Shown: positions 11,183 to 21,482, counted from the first letter of the stretch. The stretch is 64,000 nucleotides of DNA from Actibacterium lipolyticum (GCF_900184935.1 NZ_FXYE01000001.1:1240001-1304000), one strand, 5' to 3'. The notes: generated by a model from the letters alone, not told the origin. Program-made: numbers and translations.

Positions 11183-12183
11183 CAGATCAGCGCCCCCATC
11201 GCGACAGCGGTGTCTGCCATCCGGTTGGAAAAGCCCCATTCGTTGTCATACCAAGACAGGATGCGGACCATGTTACCGTCCATCACCTTGGTCTGATCCG
11301 TGTGGAAGACGGATGAATGTGGATCGTGGTTGAAATCGATTGAAACGTTGGCCTCGTCCGTAAAGCCAAGCACGCCGTTCAGTGGCCCGTTGGCGGCGAC
11401 GCGGATGGCCTCGTTCACCTCATCGACCGAGGTGTCGCGCGCGGCCTCAAAGACCAGATCGACGACCGAAACGTTCGGCGTCGGCACGCGGATCGCGACT
11501 CCATCCAGTTTGCCGTTCAATTCGGGCAGAACCAGACCAACGGCCTTGGCCGCACCGGTAGAGGTGGGGATCATGCTGCTGGCCGCAGCGCGGGCGCGGT
11601 ACAGATCGGAATGCATCGTATCCAACGTCGGCTGATCGCCGGTATAGCTGTGGATCGTTGTCATGAACCCGCGATTTAGGCCGATGGCATCGTTCAGCAC
11701 TTTGGCAACGGGTGACAGGCAGTTCGTTGTGCAGGATGCGTTGGAAACGACGGTGTCATCCGCCGTTAGCGTGTCGTGGTTCACGCCGAAAACGATCGTC
11801 TTATCCGCACCCGAAGCAGGGGCAGAAACCAACACCCGCTTGGACCCGTTTTTCAGATGCAGCGCGGCCTTGTCGCGGGCGGTAAAAATGCCGGTGCATT
11901 CCATCGCGACGTCAACGCCATCCCATGGCAGGTCTGCGGGGTTGCGTTCTGCTGTAACGGTAATCGGGCCACGGCCCACGTCGATTGTGTTGCCCGAAAC
12001 TTTTACATCGCCGGGAAAGCGGCCATGCACGCTGTCGTAACGCACCAAATGCGCGTTGGTTTCGACCGGCCCCAGATCGTTGATCGCGACGACCTCGATG
12101 TCCGTGCGGCCCGATTCAATAATCCCGCGCAGCACGTTGCGCCCGATGCGCCCGAAGCCGTTGATTGCAACTTTTACAGTCAT
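11182..12183 (-). CDS. gap: Glyceraldehyde-3-phosphate dehydrogenase, type I
   Basis: The protein is 333 aa. It starts with the NAD-binding [10 protein letters not shown] loop and has the catalytic Cys at about C151 in [17 protein letters not shown] and [13 protein letters not shown] are typical. An aspartate at about position 36 (AINDLG) favours NAD, but dual use cannot be judged by eye. In this operon it should run in the reductive Calvin direction. Confidence 0.96.
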   Translation of the reverse strand: MTVKVAINGFGRIGRNVLRGIIESGRTDIEVVAINDLGPVETNAHLVRYDSVHGRFPGDVKVSGNTIDVGRGPITVTAERNPADLPWDGVDVAMECTGIFTARDKAALHLKNGSKRVLVSAPASGADKTIVFGVNHDTLTADDTVVSNASCTTNCLSPVAKVLNDAIGLNRGFMTTIHSYTGDQPTLDTMHSDLYRARAAASSMIPTSTGAAKAVGLVLPELNGKLDGVAIRVPTPNVSVVDLVFEAARDTSVDEVNEAIRVAANGPLNGVLGFTDEANVSIDFNHDPHSSVFHTDQTKVMDGNMVRILSWYDNEWGFSNRMADTAVAMGALI

Positions 12184-12204
12184 GTCCCGTCCCTTATTCG
12201 TGTC

Positions 12205-14190
12205 TTAAAGAAGTGCCTTGGCCGCTTTGGCCACGGCGTCGGCTGTGATGCCGAAATGCGTGTAAAGATCATTGATGGGGGCCGACGCGCCGAAGCTGCT
12301 CATCCCCACAAAGGCGCTGTTTTCACCCAAAATTTCACACCAACCTTGGCGCACGGCGGCCTCGACCCCGACGCGCGGCGCGGTGCCAAGGACCGTGGCG
12401 CGATAGTTATCGCTTTGCGCCGCAAACAGCTCAAAGCAGGGGGCAGAGATCACGGCGGCCTTGATGCCTTCGGCCGCCAATAGGCCGGCGGCGACAACGG
12501 CCAGTTCCACCTCGGACCCGGTGGCGATCAGGGTCACGTCGCGTTCGCCCGAAACCTCGCGCAGGACATAGGCACCGCGGGCGACCATATTGGCGTCAGT
12601 ATGCGCGTCGCGCAGGGTTGGCAGCCCCTGACGGGACAGCGCCAAAATGCTGGGGGTCTTGTCGGCGGTCGCGGCAACCTCCCACGCTTCTGCGGTTTCG
12701 ACGGCGTCGCAGGGGCGGATCACGTTCAGGTTCGGCATCGCGCGCAGGCTGGCGATATGTTCGACGGGCTGGTGGGTTGGCCCGTCTTCGCCAAGGCCGA
12801 TGCTGTCATGGGTCATCACATGGGCGACGGGCACCTCCATCAGCGCGGAAAGGCGGATGGCGGGTCGGCAATAGTCGGTGAACACAAGGAACGTGCCGCC
12901 ATATGGCAGGAACCCACCATGCAGCGCGATGCCGTTCATCGCAGCGGCCATGCCGTGTTCACGGATGCCATAGTGGATGTAATTCCCGCCGTAATTGTCG
13001 CGGCTTACAGGCTCCATCCCTTTGGTGCGGGTGTTGTTGGAGCCGGTCAGGTCGGCTGATCCGCCGATGGTGTTGGGCAGGGTGGCATTCACAACCTCAA
13101 GCGCCATTTCGCTGGCCTTGCGGGTGGCGACCTTGGGCGCATCAGAAGAAAGCCGGGCCTTATATCCATTGATCGCATCGCGCAGCGCCTTGGCGTCCGG
13201 CGCGGCAAGCGAGGCGTTAAATGCATCGCGGTCAGATGCAGCGGCAAGCCGACCCTCCCACGCGTTACGTGCGGCTTTGCCACGGGCGGCGACAGCGCGC
13301 CATGCGCTGTACGCTTCTTCGGGCAATTCAAACGGCGGGTGGTTCCAGCCAAGGGCGGCGCGGGTTGCGGCGATTTCTTCGTCGCCCAAAGGCGCACCAT
13401 GCGTGGCCGAGGTGCCCTGTTTGTTCGGCGCGCCATAGCCGATGACGGTTTTACAGGCGATCAGGGTCGGGCGGGGGTCTTTGCGTGCCTCTTCAATCGC
13501 GTCTGCGACTTCCTGAGTGTTGTGCCCATCGACGGCCAGCACGTGCCAGCCCGATGCCGCAAAACGCGCGGCTTGATCGGTAGAGGTCGACAGCGCCGTA
13601 GAGCCATCAATCGTGATTTCATTGTCATCCCACAGCACGATCAGGCGGCCAAGGCCCCAGTGACCGGCCATGTCGATGGCCTCGTGGCTGATGCCTTCCA
13701 TCAGGCAACCGTCGCCCGCGATGACATAGGTGAAGTGATCGACCAGATCGTCGCCAAACCGGGCGTTGTGCATGCGTTCGGCCAAGGCCATGCCAACCGC
13801 GGTGGTGATGCCCTGACCCAACGGGCCAGTGGTCGTTTCGATGCCGTCAGCATGGCCGTATTCCGGGTGGCCCGCAGTGCGGTATCCCATCTGGCGAAAG
13901 TTGCGGATTTGGTCCATGCCCATGTCGGCATAGCCCAGCATGTGGTTCATCGCGTAGATCAGCATCGATCCATGCCCGGCGGACAGAACGAACCGGTCCC
14001 TGTCGGGCCACTTGGGCGCGCTTGGATCGATCTGCATGAAGCGGTTGAACAAGACGGCGGCAACATCGGCCATGCCCATGGGCATGCCGGGATGGCCAGA
14101 ATTGGCGGCCTGAACGGCGTCCATCGTCAAGGCGCGGATGGCGTTTGCCATGATCGCCTCGTTGGCGGTTGATACACTCATCTGGTTCAT
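12205..14190 (-). CDS. cbbT: Transketolase
   Basis: The protein is 661 aa, full length. It has the ThDP motif GDGCLMEG...WDDN, the GHPGMPMG start region, GSADLTGSN, and the pyrimidine-domain [13 protein letters not shown]. It exchanges two-carbon units to regenerate pentose phosphates. ATG 14190 (MNQMSV) follows GAGGAG at good spacing; ATG 14181 is an alternative only three codons later. It is 12 bases from cbbP. Confidence 0.96.
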   Translation of the reverse strand: MNQMSVSTANEAIMANAIRALTMDAVQAANSGHPGMPMGMADVAAVLFNRFMQIDPSAPKWPDRDRFVLSAGHGSMLIYAMNHMLGYADMGMDQIRNFRQMGYRTAGHPEYGHADGIETTTGPLGQGITTAVGMALAERMHNARFGDDLVDHFTYVIAGDGCLMEGISHEAIDMAGHWGLGRLIVLWDDNEITIDGSTALSTSTDQAARFAASGWHVLAVDGHNTQEVADAIEEARKDPRPTLIACKTVIGYGAPNKQGTSATHGAPLGDEEIAATRAALGWNHPPFELPEEAYSAWRAVAARGKAARNAWEGRLAAASDRDAFNASLAAPDAKALRDAINGYKARLSSDAPKVATRKASEMALEVVNATLPNTIGGSADLTGSNNTRTKGMEPVSRDNYGGNYIHYGIREHGMAAAMNGIALHGGFLPYGGTFLVFTDYCRPAIRLSALMEVPVAHVMTHDSIGLGEDGPTHQPVEHIASLRAMPNLNVIRPCDAVETAEAWEVAATADKTPSILALSRQGLPTLRDAHTDANMVARGAYVLREVSGERDVTLIATGSEVELAVVAAGLLAAEGIKAAVISAPCFELFAAQSDNYRATVLGTAPRVGVEAAVRQGWCEILGENSAFVGMSSFGASAPINDLYTHFGITADAVAKAAKALL

Positions 14191-14202
14191 CTCGGCTCCT
14201 CC

Positions 14203-15075
14203 TCAGGCGCGCTTGGATTCGTGAACAAGGCGATCAATCATCGGGGTGAAAATTAGCTGCATCGCCAGATCCATCTTGCCGCCGGGAATGACGATGGAGT
14301 TGGCGCGGCTCATCCAGCTGTTTTGGATCATCGACGTCAGGTAGCTGAAATCGATCCCGCGCGGATTGGCGAAGCGGATGACCACAAGGCTTTCATCCGG
14401 GGTAGGGATCCAGCGGGCGATAAACGGGTTGGATGTATCGACGACCGGCACGCGCTGGAAATTCACATCCGTTTGGGTGAACTGTGGTGTGATGCAGTGC
14501 ACATAGGCGTGCATCCGGCGCAGGATCACGTCGGTCACGGCCTCGGTCGTGTAGCCGCGCTTTTCCTTGTCGCGGTGGATTTTCTGGATCCACTCAAGGT
14601 TCACCACGGGCACCACGCCAACCTTCAGGTCCGCGTGTTTGGCCAGGTTCACCTCGTCATTCACAACGGCGCCGTGCAGCCCTTCGTAGAACAACAGGTC
14701 GCTGCCATCCTCAAAGTCGGCCCAGCCGGTAAATTCACCGGGCGGCACGCCGTAACGGGCGGATTCATCATCATCGTGAACGTAGTGGCGGGTCTTGCCA
14801 GTGCCGGTTTTGCCGTAGTCGCGGAACACACGCTCCAGCTCGCTCAGCTCGTTTGCTTCATAGCTGAAATGGCTGAAGGTGGTGTCGCCCGCCGCATATC
14901 GGCGTTCCAGTTCGGCCTTCATTTCGGCGCGGTTATAGCGGTGAAAGGCGTCCCCTTCGATCGATACCGCCTTGATCCCCTCGCGGCGGAAAATCTGATC
15001 GAACGTGTGTTTTACGGTCGATGTGCCCGCGCCGGACGAACCTGTGACAGAAATGATCGGGTGCTTTTTGCTCAT
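14203..15075 (-). CDS. cbbP: Phosphoribulokinase, proteobacterial class I
   Basis: The protein is 290 aa. The P-loop GSSGAGTST lies at about 12-20, followed by the IEGDAFHRYNR and LLFYEGLHGAV segments characteristic of bacterial octameric PRK. It makes RuBP from ribulose-5-phosphate and ATP and is unique to the Calvin cycle. It sits 15 bases downstream of cbbF. Confidence 0.97.
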   Translation of the reverse strand: MSKKHPIISVTGSSGAGTSTVKHTFDQIFRREGIKAVSIEGDAFHRYNRAEMKAELERRYAAGDTTFSHFSYEANELSELERVFRDYGKTGTGKTRHYVHDDDESARYGVPPGEFTGWADFEDGSDLLFYEGLHGAVVNDEVNLAKHADLKVGVVPVVNLEWIQKIHRDKEKRGYTTEAVTDVILRRMHAYVHCITPQFTQTDVNFQRVPVVDTSNPFIARWIPTPDESLVVIRFANPRGIDFSYLTSMIQNSWMSRANSIVIPGGKMDLAMQLIFTPMIDRLVHESKRA

Positions 15076-15090
15076 TGGTTGAATGCTTTC

Positions 15091-16098
15091 TTAGGCGCGG
15101 AACAGGCCGCGATTGCCAAACAGGGCAGAGACTTCTTGTTCGGGCAGGTCAAAATAGGCCGCCACGCGGCTGACCTTGTCGGTCGAGCCGAAAACGAAGG
15201 GCGTGCGGGCGTGTAGTTCGGGGGCGGTTTTGCCCATGATCGGGTCGTGGCCATCGGTGGCCCCGCCACCCGCCTGTTCGATCAGGAATGCGATCGGCGC
15301 ACATTCATAGACCATGCGCAGGCGGCCCATTTCGTACCCTTTGCGCCCATCGCCGGGATAAAGAAACACGCCGCCACGGGTCAGGATGCGGTGCGTTTCA
15401 GCCACCAGAGACGCCACCCAGCGCATGTTGAAATTGGCGTTGCGGGGGCCTTCTTCGCCGGCAAGGCAATCGTCGATATAGGCGCGCACGGGTTGCGGCC
15501 AGTGGCGATAGTTCGACGCGTTGATCGCAAACTCGCGCGAGGTTTCCGGCACCTTCACCGCCGAATTGACCAGCACCCAATCGCGATTGTCAGGTTCCAG
15601 CAAATATTGCTGTGTGCCTTGCCCAAAGGTGACCACCAGCATCGTCTGCGGGCCATAGATGATATAACCACCCGCCAGCTGTTCCGATGCTGGGCGCAGA
15701 ACGCTTGCGTTTGCGCCGTCCTTGGCGTCAAAGATTGAAAATATCGTACCAATAGAAACGTTTACGTCGATATTGGATGACCCATCTAGCGGATCAATGG
15801 CCAGTGCGTACTGGCCTTTTGGGTTCAGCTCGATCACCTCGTCTTGTTCTTCGGAGGCGTACCAGCGCACCGACGTGTGCTTCAACTTTGCCGCAAACGC
15901 ATCATCCGCCATGATGTCGAGCGCCTTTTGACCGTCGCCCCCCATGTTGGTGCCGACCTCGGCCCCAAGTGACCCGCCAAGCGGGCCGCGCTGTATGGTC
16001 CGCGCCAATTCCGCGCCCACCTCTGCCAGTGCCAGCATCAATGGCCGCAGGGCGTCAGGGATCAGCGCCGATTTTTCAATCGGTTCGACCGTTTGCAT
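15091..16098 (-). CDS. cbbF: Fructose-1,6-bisphosphatase, class I
   Basis: The protein is 335 aa. The metal-binding motif [12 protein letters not shown] and the substrate region [11 protein letters not shown] are intact, and GGGATDG completes the metal site. It hydrolyses FBP (and probably SBP). It is the first gene of the operon. ATG 16098 has GGGAGGAAA upstream; the open frame continues to 16131 without a better start. Confidence 0.95.
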   Translation of the reverse strand: MQTVEPIEKSALIPDALRPLMLALAEVGAELARTIQRGPLGGSLGAEVGTNMGGDGQKALDIMADDAFAAKLKHTSVRWYASEEQDEVIELNPKGQYALAIDPLDGSSNIDVNVSIGTIFSIFDAKDGANASVLRPASEQLAGGYIIYGPQTMLVVTFGQGTQQYLLEPDNRDWVLVNSAVKVPETSREFAINASNYRHWPQPVRAYIDDCLAGEEGPRNANFNMRWVASLVAETHRILTRGGVFLYPGDGRKGYEMGRLRMVYECAPIAFLIEQAGGGATDGHDPIMGKTAPELHARTPFVFGSTDKVSRVAAYFDLPEQEVSALFGNRGLFRA

Positions 16099-16202
16099 GA
16101 TTTCCTCCCGAGTTGGCACCGAGGTGCGCAATACCCTTGCTATCTCAGAGGGGGAGGGATTATAGAATTTAATAAGATGGAAATCGGCTTTAGGAAAATT
16201 TA
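16099..16202. promoter_or_regulatory. cbbR-cbbF divergent control region with LysR boxes
   Basis: This 104-base gap must hold both promoters. TTATAGAATTTAATAA (16160-16175) is symmetrical at its ends (TTAT...ATAA) and fits the LysR T-N11-A pattern and the loose CbbR pattern TNA-N7/8-TNA. A second TTA-N8-TAA element (16190-16203) reaches into the cbbR start codon, which would suit autorepression. Assignment to CbbR is from position and pattern. Confidence 0.6.
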
Positions 16203-17123
16203 ATGAGCAGGCCCGATGCCGTTACTTTCAAACAGTTACGTGCTCTTTCTGCGGTTGCAGCGTGCGGCTCGATAACGCATGCGGCGAACGAACTTGGTTT
16301 GACGCCGCCGGCTGTGCATACGCAGCTTCGCCAACTAGAAGAGAATTTCGAGGCCAAGTTGCTGCATCGGGGCGCCAGTGGTGGGGCAACGTTGACCCGT
16401 CAGGGCAAGGTCGTGCTGTCCGCGACGCAAAGTATCGACGCCACATTGCATGCCTGCGCCGACCATGTACGGGCGCTGAACCGTGGGATGGAAGGCTTGG
16501 TCGTGCTTGGCATCGTGTCCACGGGCAAATACTTCGCCCCGGGGTTGGTGGCGCAGTTACAGAAGGTTTACCCCAAAATCGAAGTTCAGATGAAAGTCGG
16601 CAACCGCGACAGCGTGGTGGCGTGGCTTCAGAATGGTTCGATCGATATGGCGGTCATGGGGCGGCCGCCGCGTGCGCCTGCGGTGGTGTCCATTCCCCTT
16701 GGGCCGCATCCGCACGTGATGATCGCGCCCCCCGATCATCCGCTTGCAGGGCTGGACCTTGTTCCCCCAGAGGAGCTGATCAAAGAAACGTTCCTTGCCC
16801 GCGAAGAAGGGTCTGGCACGCGAATCTTGATGGTGCGCCACCTTGACCGGCTGGGGCAGGGCAAAACCTATACGTCTGTGGAAATGGGGTCGAACGAAAC
16901 GATCAAGCAGGCCGTCATTGCGGGGCTTGGGATCGCGTTGATTTCTAGGCACACAGTGACCGAAGAATTGCACTCTGGCCGTTTGGTAGAGTTGAAAGCA
17001 GAAGGATTGCCCATTTTGCGCCAATGGTTCCTGATCCATCGCGCCGATACTGAATTAAGCGCCGCAGGGGCACGCGTAGAAACGTTCATTTCGGAACAGC
17101 ATGGTGCGTTTTTACCGTCATAG
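16203..17123 (+). CDS. cbbR: LysR-type regulator CbbR
   Basis: The protein is 306 aa. The winged-helix DNA-binding domain covers about residues 8-66 ([36 protein letters not shown]), and a two-lobed effector domain covers 95-300. CbbR activates Calvin operons in response to metabolites such as RuBP or NADPH. The divergent position next to cbbF is the classical arrangement. No obvious ribosome site lies before ATG 16203, where the start overlaps a putative operator. Confidence 0.92.
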   Translation: MSRPDAVTFKQLRALSAVAACGSITHAANELGLTPPAVHTQLRQLEENFEAKLLHRGASGGATLTRQGKVVLSATQSIDATLHACADHVRALNRGMEGLVVLGIVSTGKYFAPGLVAQLQKVYPKIEVQMKVGNRDSVVAWLQNGSIDMAVMGRPPRAPAVVSIPLGPHPHVMIAPPDHPLAGLDLVPPEELIKETFLAREEGSGTRILMVRHLDRLGQGKTYTSVEMGSNETIKQAVIAGLGIALISRHTVTEELHSGRLVELKAEGLPILRQWFLIHRADTELSAAGARVETFISEQHGAFLPS

Positions 17124-17126
17124 CTG

Positions 17127-17615
17127 TTAAAACAGCAGCATCAGCCCGCCAAGAATAAGCGGAAGCGGCAGGGAAACCGCGCTGCGCAGCAATAGAAACT
17201 GCCGTCCCATCAGAGGAAGTTCGTAAGCGAAAGCACGGTTCAGGTTCATAACAGACCAAGCGGTGATATAGGCGATCAATGGGGGCAGCCCTGCGCCAGC
17301 TTTCAAGCAGGCCGCACCGATTGCAAACGCCACAAACGGGCCACCGGGGGTTATCGCGCCAAGCGCCGTTGCCAGTATGATCCCATAAAAACCGGAACCT
17401 TCGCCAAAATATTGCTCGATCTGATCAACTGGTAACAGTTCCGCCATAAATCCCGCGCCAACAAGGCCAACGAAAACGCGCGGGATCATGAAGGCCATCG
17501 TGGTTCGCGTGCGGGCAAAAACGTCTGGCAATTCGCCCTTAGCTTGGCGCGTCATTCGGCGCAACGTGATCAGGGCAAGCCCCCACAGCAGCAAAGTACC
17601 GATCAATATGTTCAT
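17127..17615 (-). CDS. Half-size permease (DUF318/ArsP_1-like), second half
   Basis: The protein is 162 aa with about five hydrophobic segments. It has the signature GAITPGGPFVAF, then LNRAFAYELPLMG and LRSAVSLPLPLILGG. The same pattern recurs in its upstream neighbour, so the two are tandem paralogous halves of a membrane permease normally about twice as long. The start overlaps the neighbour stop (ATGA at 17615-17612). The transported compound is unknown. Confidence 0.75.
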   Translation of the reverse strand: MNILIGTLLLWGLALITLRRMTRQAKGELPDVFARTRTTMAFMIPRVFVGLVGAGFMAELLPVDQIEQYFGEGSGFYGIILATALGAITPGGPFVAFAIGAACLKAGAGLPPLIAYITAWSVMNLNRAFAYELPLMGRQFLLLRSAVSLPLPLILGGLMLLF

Positions 17616-18163
17616 TGCGCGCCTCGGTTCATAAAGCGCCGGACGGCCCAACCCATGATGATTGGCGCAGGAAGGGACAGCGCCACGCGAAGCGCGACAA
17701 CTTCTGGCGGTAGGAAGCTAAGCTCCCAAATCAATGTACGGTTCAGCCCGATCAAGACCCATCCAGATACCAAGGCGACGCCAGCACCCAAATCTGCACC
17801 GGCTGTCATCAAGCCTATCGTCAGAGGGAAAGTGACACTTGGCCCACCGGGGATGATAACCCCGGCAAGGGTCGCAATCGCCAAACCGCGAAGCCCACTG
17901 TCAGGACCAATCAGCGCCTGAATGCGTTCGCGCGAAATCAAAAAGGGCAGGGACGAAGCGATAAAGACGCCCGCAAGTATTTTGGGGGTAAGTGCTATGG
18001 TGAACCACGTTTCATGGGCGAAAATTTCCCAAAAACGCGCGCTGCCTTTTTGTATCCAAACAGCCACGCCGGCGATGACGGCAATCAGCGTGATGAAAAT
18101 TAGGCTTCCATCAATCAATTTCCGCGGAGTGCTTGAGCCGGGCGGCGGGCTTTCAGTTTGCAT
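17612..18163 (-). CDS. Half-size permease (DUF318/ArsP_1-like), first half
   Basis: The protein is 183 aa. It has a hydrophilic N-terminal 15 residues and about five hydrophobic segments. GVIIPGGPSVTFPL, LNRTLIWELSFLP and LRVALSLPAPIIMG match its downstream partner position for position. The pair probably forms one heteromeric permease in the inner membrane. It follows the LysR gene by 46 bases on the same strand, suggesting a regulator-transporter operon. Confidence 0.75.
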   Translation of the reverse strand: MQTESPPPGSSTPRKLIDGSLIFITLIAVIAGVAVWIQKGSARFWEIFAHETWFTIALTPKILAGVFIASSLPFLISRERIQALIGPDSGLRGLAIATLAGVIIPGGPSVTFPLTIGLMTAGADLGAGVALVSGWVLIGLNRTLIWELSFLPPEVVALRVALSLPAPIIMGWAVRRFMNRGAQ

Positions 18164-18209
18164 GGAAAATATGTGTCACGCCCCACGCGGGGACGCAATT
18201 GGCCTTGGT

Positions 18210-19103
18210 TCAATTTGGGGGATCGTATGAAAGTTTGCGTGCCGCGTTCAAAAGCGCTTCTAGCACAGGGGTATAGGGTTCACGATGAGGGGCGACGAGG
18301 CCGACCAGATGCTTTGCCTCTGGCTGCTTGATCGGAACCGCCGAAAGTTCGCCGGATCGCATGAAAAACTCGGCTGATTTCAGCGGCAGGATGGTCGCCC
18401 AATTGTCGGTCAAAACATGTGACGTCAGTGTGATGACGGAATTGGACTCTAGGCGCGGTTCAACCTCTGCGCCGTTTTGCGCAAGGTGTTCATTGACGAT
18501 CCGGCGATTTTGCATGTCTGGGGTCAGCAGGCAAAGCGGCAGCTTGGCAACCTCGGACCATGTAACAAAAGGCTGTTCGCACAGATGCGTTCCAGCGCGT
18601 GCGACAAGGTAATACTGTTCAGAATAAAGGGGAACGGTCGTTAAGCGGCCCAGCGGTTCGTTATCAAGATAGGTGATCCCTGCGTCAATCTCGAGGTTCT
18701 CAATCAAGTGCAAGATGTCGGCCGATGTGCGCGAAAGCACGGTAAAACGCAGGTTCGGATGTCGTGACGAAAGCGGGGTGGTCAGATCGGATACCATCGA
18801 AAGGGCGGTGGGGATCACGGCAAGGCGAAGCTTGCCGGACAGGCCTTGTTTCACGGCGCGCATTTCTTCGCGCATGGTGCGGGTATCGCCCACAATACGC
18901 CGCGCCCATTCCAGCACGCGCGCCCCTTCCGGGGTCAGCCCGCGAAAGCGGGAACCGCGCCAGACAAGCATCACGCCAAGCTGTTCTTCAAGCTGTTTGA
19001 TCGCGGCTGAAAGGGTCGGCTGTGTCACGCCGCATTCTTCGGCGGCCCGGCCAAAATGCTCTGCCTTGGCGAGCGCGATGAACATTTCCAGCTTGTCGAT
19101 CAT
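18210..19103 (-). CDS. LysR-family transcriptional regulator
   Basis: The protein is 297 aa with an N-terminal helix-turn-helix (LEMFIALAKAEHFGRAAEEC, then TQPTLSAAIKQLEEQLG) and a LysR substrate-binding domain. It is the first gene of a leftward unit that continues into two half-permeases, which are its likely targets. The sequence reminds me of regulators found next to formate dehydrogenase operons in this family, but no such genes are present here, so no function is assigned. Confidence 0.85.
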   Translation of the reverse strand: MIDKLEMFIALAKAEHFGRAAEECGVTQPTLSAAIKQLEEQLGVMLVWRGSRFRGLTPEGARVLEWARRIVGDTRTMREEMRAVKQGLSGKLRLAVIPTALSMVSDLTTPLSSRHPNLRFTVLSRTSADILHLIENLEIDAGITYLDNEPLGRLTTVPLYSEQYYLVARAGTHLCEQPFVTWSEVAKLPLCLLTPDMQNRRIVNEHLAQNGAEVEPRLESNSVITLTSHVLTDNWATILPLKSAEFFMRSGELSAVPIKQPEAKHLVGLVAPHREPYTPVLEALLNAARKLSYDPPN

Positions 19104-19320
19104 GTTTTGGATACTTGCACTGAACCTTGACCAAGGGAAAGAGCATTGCGCCTGCTTTTGTTTCTTGAGGGACCTTGGGAAATGTTGCGCGTGGGAGACC
19201 CGTTTCCTTGCGGTCGGACTGTGCTAAACCCAAGCGCAATCGAATCCCGACACCTCGTCGAGGAACAGGACGTCAGAAATCGTGCCCCGCGCACAGTGAA
19301 CTTGGTCTGGAGGCAAACCC
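19104..19320 (+). promoter_or_regulatory. dusA: Original dusA upstream region (chromosomal side of the left junction)
   Basis: There is no credible gene in these 217 bases. They lie between the LysR start and the displaced TTG start of native dusA. A GGAGG ribosome site is at about 19308-19312. Before the island arrived this would have been the dusA promoter and leader, and part of it should also serve the divergent LysR gene. Confidence 0.55.
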
Positions 19321-19392
19321 TTGGAACCTAGCGCTAAACAATCCGCGAAGTTGAGCGTTGCGCCCATGATGGATGGTGCAGAGGGAGCCTAA
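19321..19392 (+). pseudogene. dusA: Displaced 5' end of native dusA at the left island junction
   Basis: From TTG 19321, with GGAGG upstream, the frame reads LEPSAKQSAK then LSVAPMMD, then five island-coded residues (GAEGA) and a TAA at 19390. LSVAPMMD is exactly the segment that opens the conserved part of the intact dusA at 34.5 kb. An in-frame TGA at 19297 rules out a start further upstream. This is the chromosome's own dusA beginning, cut off by the inserted island. Confidence 0.85.
19357..19374 (+). repeat. attL (left copy of the dusA attachment sequence)
   Basis: GTTGCGCCCATGATGGAT matches the right copy at 34564-34581 in 17 of 18 bases (C/G at the ninth). It codes for VAPMMD in both places and in the same dusA frame. 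Confidence 0.8.
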
Positions 19393-19728
19393 GGGGCTTT
19401 GTTTTATTGGCAAAAACGCTGGCAGATGGAATTTGTTGCACTGAATGTTGCACCTTAATTCACGTCACCAACTTCGAATGCATGCAGGCAATAACATAGT
19501 GCGCTCTGGACAAACACCTCCTTTGCTCCATTGGCCGACGAGTTTGGGCGGGAAGCGGACTTTCCCTGCCTATGACATCGACGGCTGAAGTGAGCAGCAA
19601 CTCGACATTCGAGCTGGCGATTGGGACGTCTATTGAGCGCAGGAAGCGGCATCTGTATTGCGGTGTTTCAAATTGCGGATTTGCGGGCCCGAAGGCTTTA
19701 GAAGGCCCCAAAATGTCTCCCCGCTTGG
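19393..19728. other. Left-end non-coding stretch of the island
   Basis: The stretch holds the paired TGTTGCAC octamers and otherwise no gene I can support. Short open frames here lack ribosome sites and recognisable protein features. Confidence 0.4.
19434..19453. repeat. Left-end direct repeat of TGTTGCAC (putative integrase arm sites)
   Basis: Two direct copies of the octamer TGTTGCAC lie at 19434-19441 and 19446-19453, twelve bases apart and 60-80 bases inside the left att. Three more copies lie at the right end. Such end-clustered octamers suit arm-type binding sites of a tyrosine integrase or its helper. Confidence 0.55.
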
Positions 19729-20337
19729 TTATTGAGACGGCGGTGGGGATGGCGTTGAGGGTTTCTTAGTTGGTTTGGCGGGTTTGCTTTTCGTTGCAGC
19801 TGCCACAATTAACTGCATTCGGACTATTGAAAGGATTGCAGCCAGAACGAGCATCACGCCATAATACGTGAAGAAAAGCCCTATTGCAGAAAAAGAAAAC
19901 GCCAACCAGTCAATCGCACAAACAAATATCTTTGGCGAATAACCCTTGGAGCAAATCCAGTCTGCGGCGGTGATGACTGCCGTGTTTAGGTCAACGAGTT
20001 TCGACGAAATTGCGATGATCATCGCAGAAACTTGAATAAATACTGCATGACCAATTGACGCGGCAATCTCCGCTATAGGCGAGCGACCCTGATCGTCTGC
20101 GGCCACAAGCTTTCGCAACATTTCCGGATCCAAAATAGCAAAAATAATGGCGAAAGCTGCAATAGTGAATCCCGTGAGCGAAGGCATTACGCTCACAGCT
20201 TTGTCCGTCCACTCGTAGCTTGCAATGGATTGGTAGGATAGCACTGCCAAAAGGACCGAAACCCAGAAATAGCTGGACTTCACAATGGCCTTCATGCCGC
20301 CATAGTGGACATATAGCTTCCTGAGATTTTCAAACAA
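19729..20337 (-). CDS. Four-helix membrane protein paired with a DUF4747-like protein
   Basis: The protein is 202 aa. Hydrophobic segments are at about 22-42, 50-70, 92-113 and 138-178 (the last long enough for two helices), followed by a Lys/Pro/Ser-rich cytoplasmic tail. The likely start is TTG 20337, with GAGG ten bases upstream and an in-frame stop just before it; ATG 20295 is an alternative without a ribosome site. It begins 11 bases after the DUF4747-like gene, so the two are almost certainly co-transcribed. No family is recognised. In a defence-type island, a membrane effector controlled by its partner is a reasonable hypothesis. Confidence 0.7.
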   Translation of the reverse strand: MFENLRKLYVHYGGMKAIVKSSYFWVSVLLAVLSYQSIASYEWTDKAVSVMPSLTGFTIAAFAIIFAILDPEMLRKLVAADDQGRSPIAEIAASIGHAVFIQVSAMIIAISSKLVDLNTAVITAADWICSKGYSPKIFVCAIDWLAFSFSAIGLFFTYYGVMLVLAAILSIVRMQLIVAAATKSKPAKPTKKPSTPSPPPSQ

Positions 20338-20348
20338 CTTCAGCTACC

Positions 20349-21221
20349 TCATGTTGAAGCGCGGCGCTGCTTGATTGATTCTATCATCCTGCCCGCCAGC
20401 TTCCTAAACATCGTGCGCGTATCGACTTCTTCCTTGTTATAGGTATCGACAATTTTCTCAGGCTTTTCTTTAGTAGTATGAGGTACTTGTACCCCGTTAA
20501 CGATACTCTTCCCAGAGACCTCCCCGTTCTCCGCACCAACGATGGCGAGCTTCTTCGTGCGCTCGTTCGGCTTGAGGCCGTCGGTGTCCTTGGAGCGTGT
20601 CACCTCTTCATATTCTTCGCCGTTTTGTTCGCGCAAGCGCTCCTCAATTCGCGCAGCAAAATCTCCGGACAAATCGTCCGGGTTCGGGCGGCGGATCACG
20701 ATCCTGAGTTCTTTGAGGTTTGGGAGGTTGATGATCCTCTCGACTTCACCGTAGCTCTTAACTACATCAGCTTCTACCCAACCAAACTCTTCGATGATTG
20801 CGTCGTCCGAAAGCGCCTCCTTAAAGTAGCGCTCCACAGAGCGCGCGCTAAGCCCCTTGGACTCCGAATAGGATTCAAAGGAGAGAACATGGCTTTCGTC
20901 GTCGAGCTCAAAGTAAAAAGCAGAGAAGTTTGGGCGCAATGTTTCTGGAATAGAAACCTCGTCAACCTTCTCCGGATCTGCTGGCCCGAAATCTTCGATG
21001 TCAAACCAATCTCCGTCAATATCAATTTCGGAATACTTTGAAAAAACGCCTAAGCCAGATTTCGCATTGTATTGGGTAATGGCCACAAAGCTATCGCCGT
21101 AAACCTTTACTGCAACTCGTTTGTCGAAAATTCTCTTAATCAGGTCTGAGTAATTTCGCGGTTTGTCTGCTGGTATCCGAAGGTTGATCGCTGAAACTTC
21201 AATTTTTGAAGGGCGTGGCAT
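20349..21221 (-). CDS. DUF4747-like protein
   Basis: The protein is 290 aa, soluble and acidic. The N-terminal 150 residues (INLRIPADKPRNYSDLIKRI, VKVYGDSFVAITQYN, DIDGDWFDIEDF, FSAFYFELDDESHVLSFESY) have the pattern I associate with DUF4747. The C-terminal third is charged and likely flexible. ATG 21221 is preceded by AGAGG; the longer frame to 21302 has no ribosome site. The function of this family is not known to me. It is followed directly by a membrane protein gene. Lower GC than the flanking chromosome supports recent transfer. Confidence 0.7.
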   Translation of the reverse strand: MPRPSKIEVSAINLRIPADKPRNYSDLIKRIFDKRVAVKVYGDSFVAITQYNAKSGLGVFSKYSEIDIDGDWFDIEDFGPADPEKVDEVSIPETLRPNFSAFYFELDDESHVLSFESYSESKGLSARSVERYFKEALSDDAIIEEFGWVEADVVKSYGEVERIINLPNLKELRIVIRRPNPDDLSGDFAARIEERLREQNGEEYEEVTRSKDTDGLKPNERTKKLAIVGAENGEVSGKSIVNGVQVPHTTKEKPEKIVDTYNKEEVDTRTMFRKLAGRMIESIKQRRAST

Positions 21222-21482
21222 CTTGGAGCCTCTTATCAAATGCAACTTATGCCCGATACGTATGCACAAAACGGGGGGAAAGGCTACAGCGACTCGACGC
21301 AAAACGGCCTATGAGCCATCGGGCTCATGCCCGCGACCTACTGGCTTCCATGCTGAGGTGATACCTGCGTCCGCGCGGCAACATACAGTTGCCATAGCAG
21401 GCTAAGTTGTCGTCTGGCGTCAACCGCGTTGGGATGGAAGTGCCCAGCTGTAGCGCCAGGTTTGAAGGTCAGTTCCGGGCCA

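Noticed and set aside
19104-19392. tRNA gene at the island border as integration target
   Set aside because: I could not fold any cloverleaf there, and the dusA sequence duplication explains the insertion.
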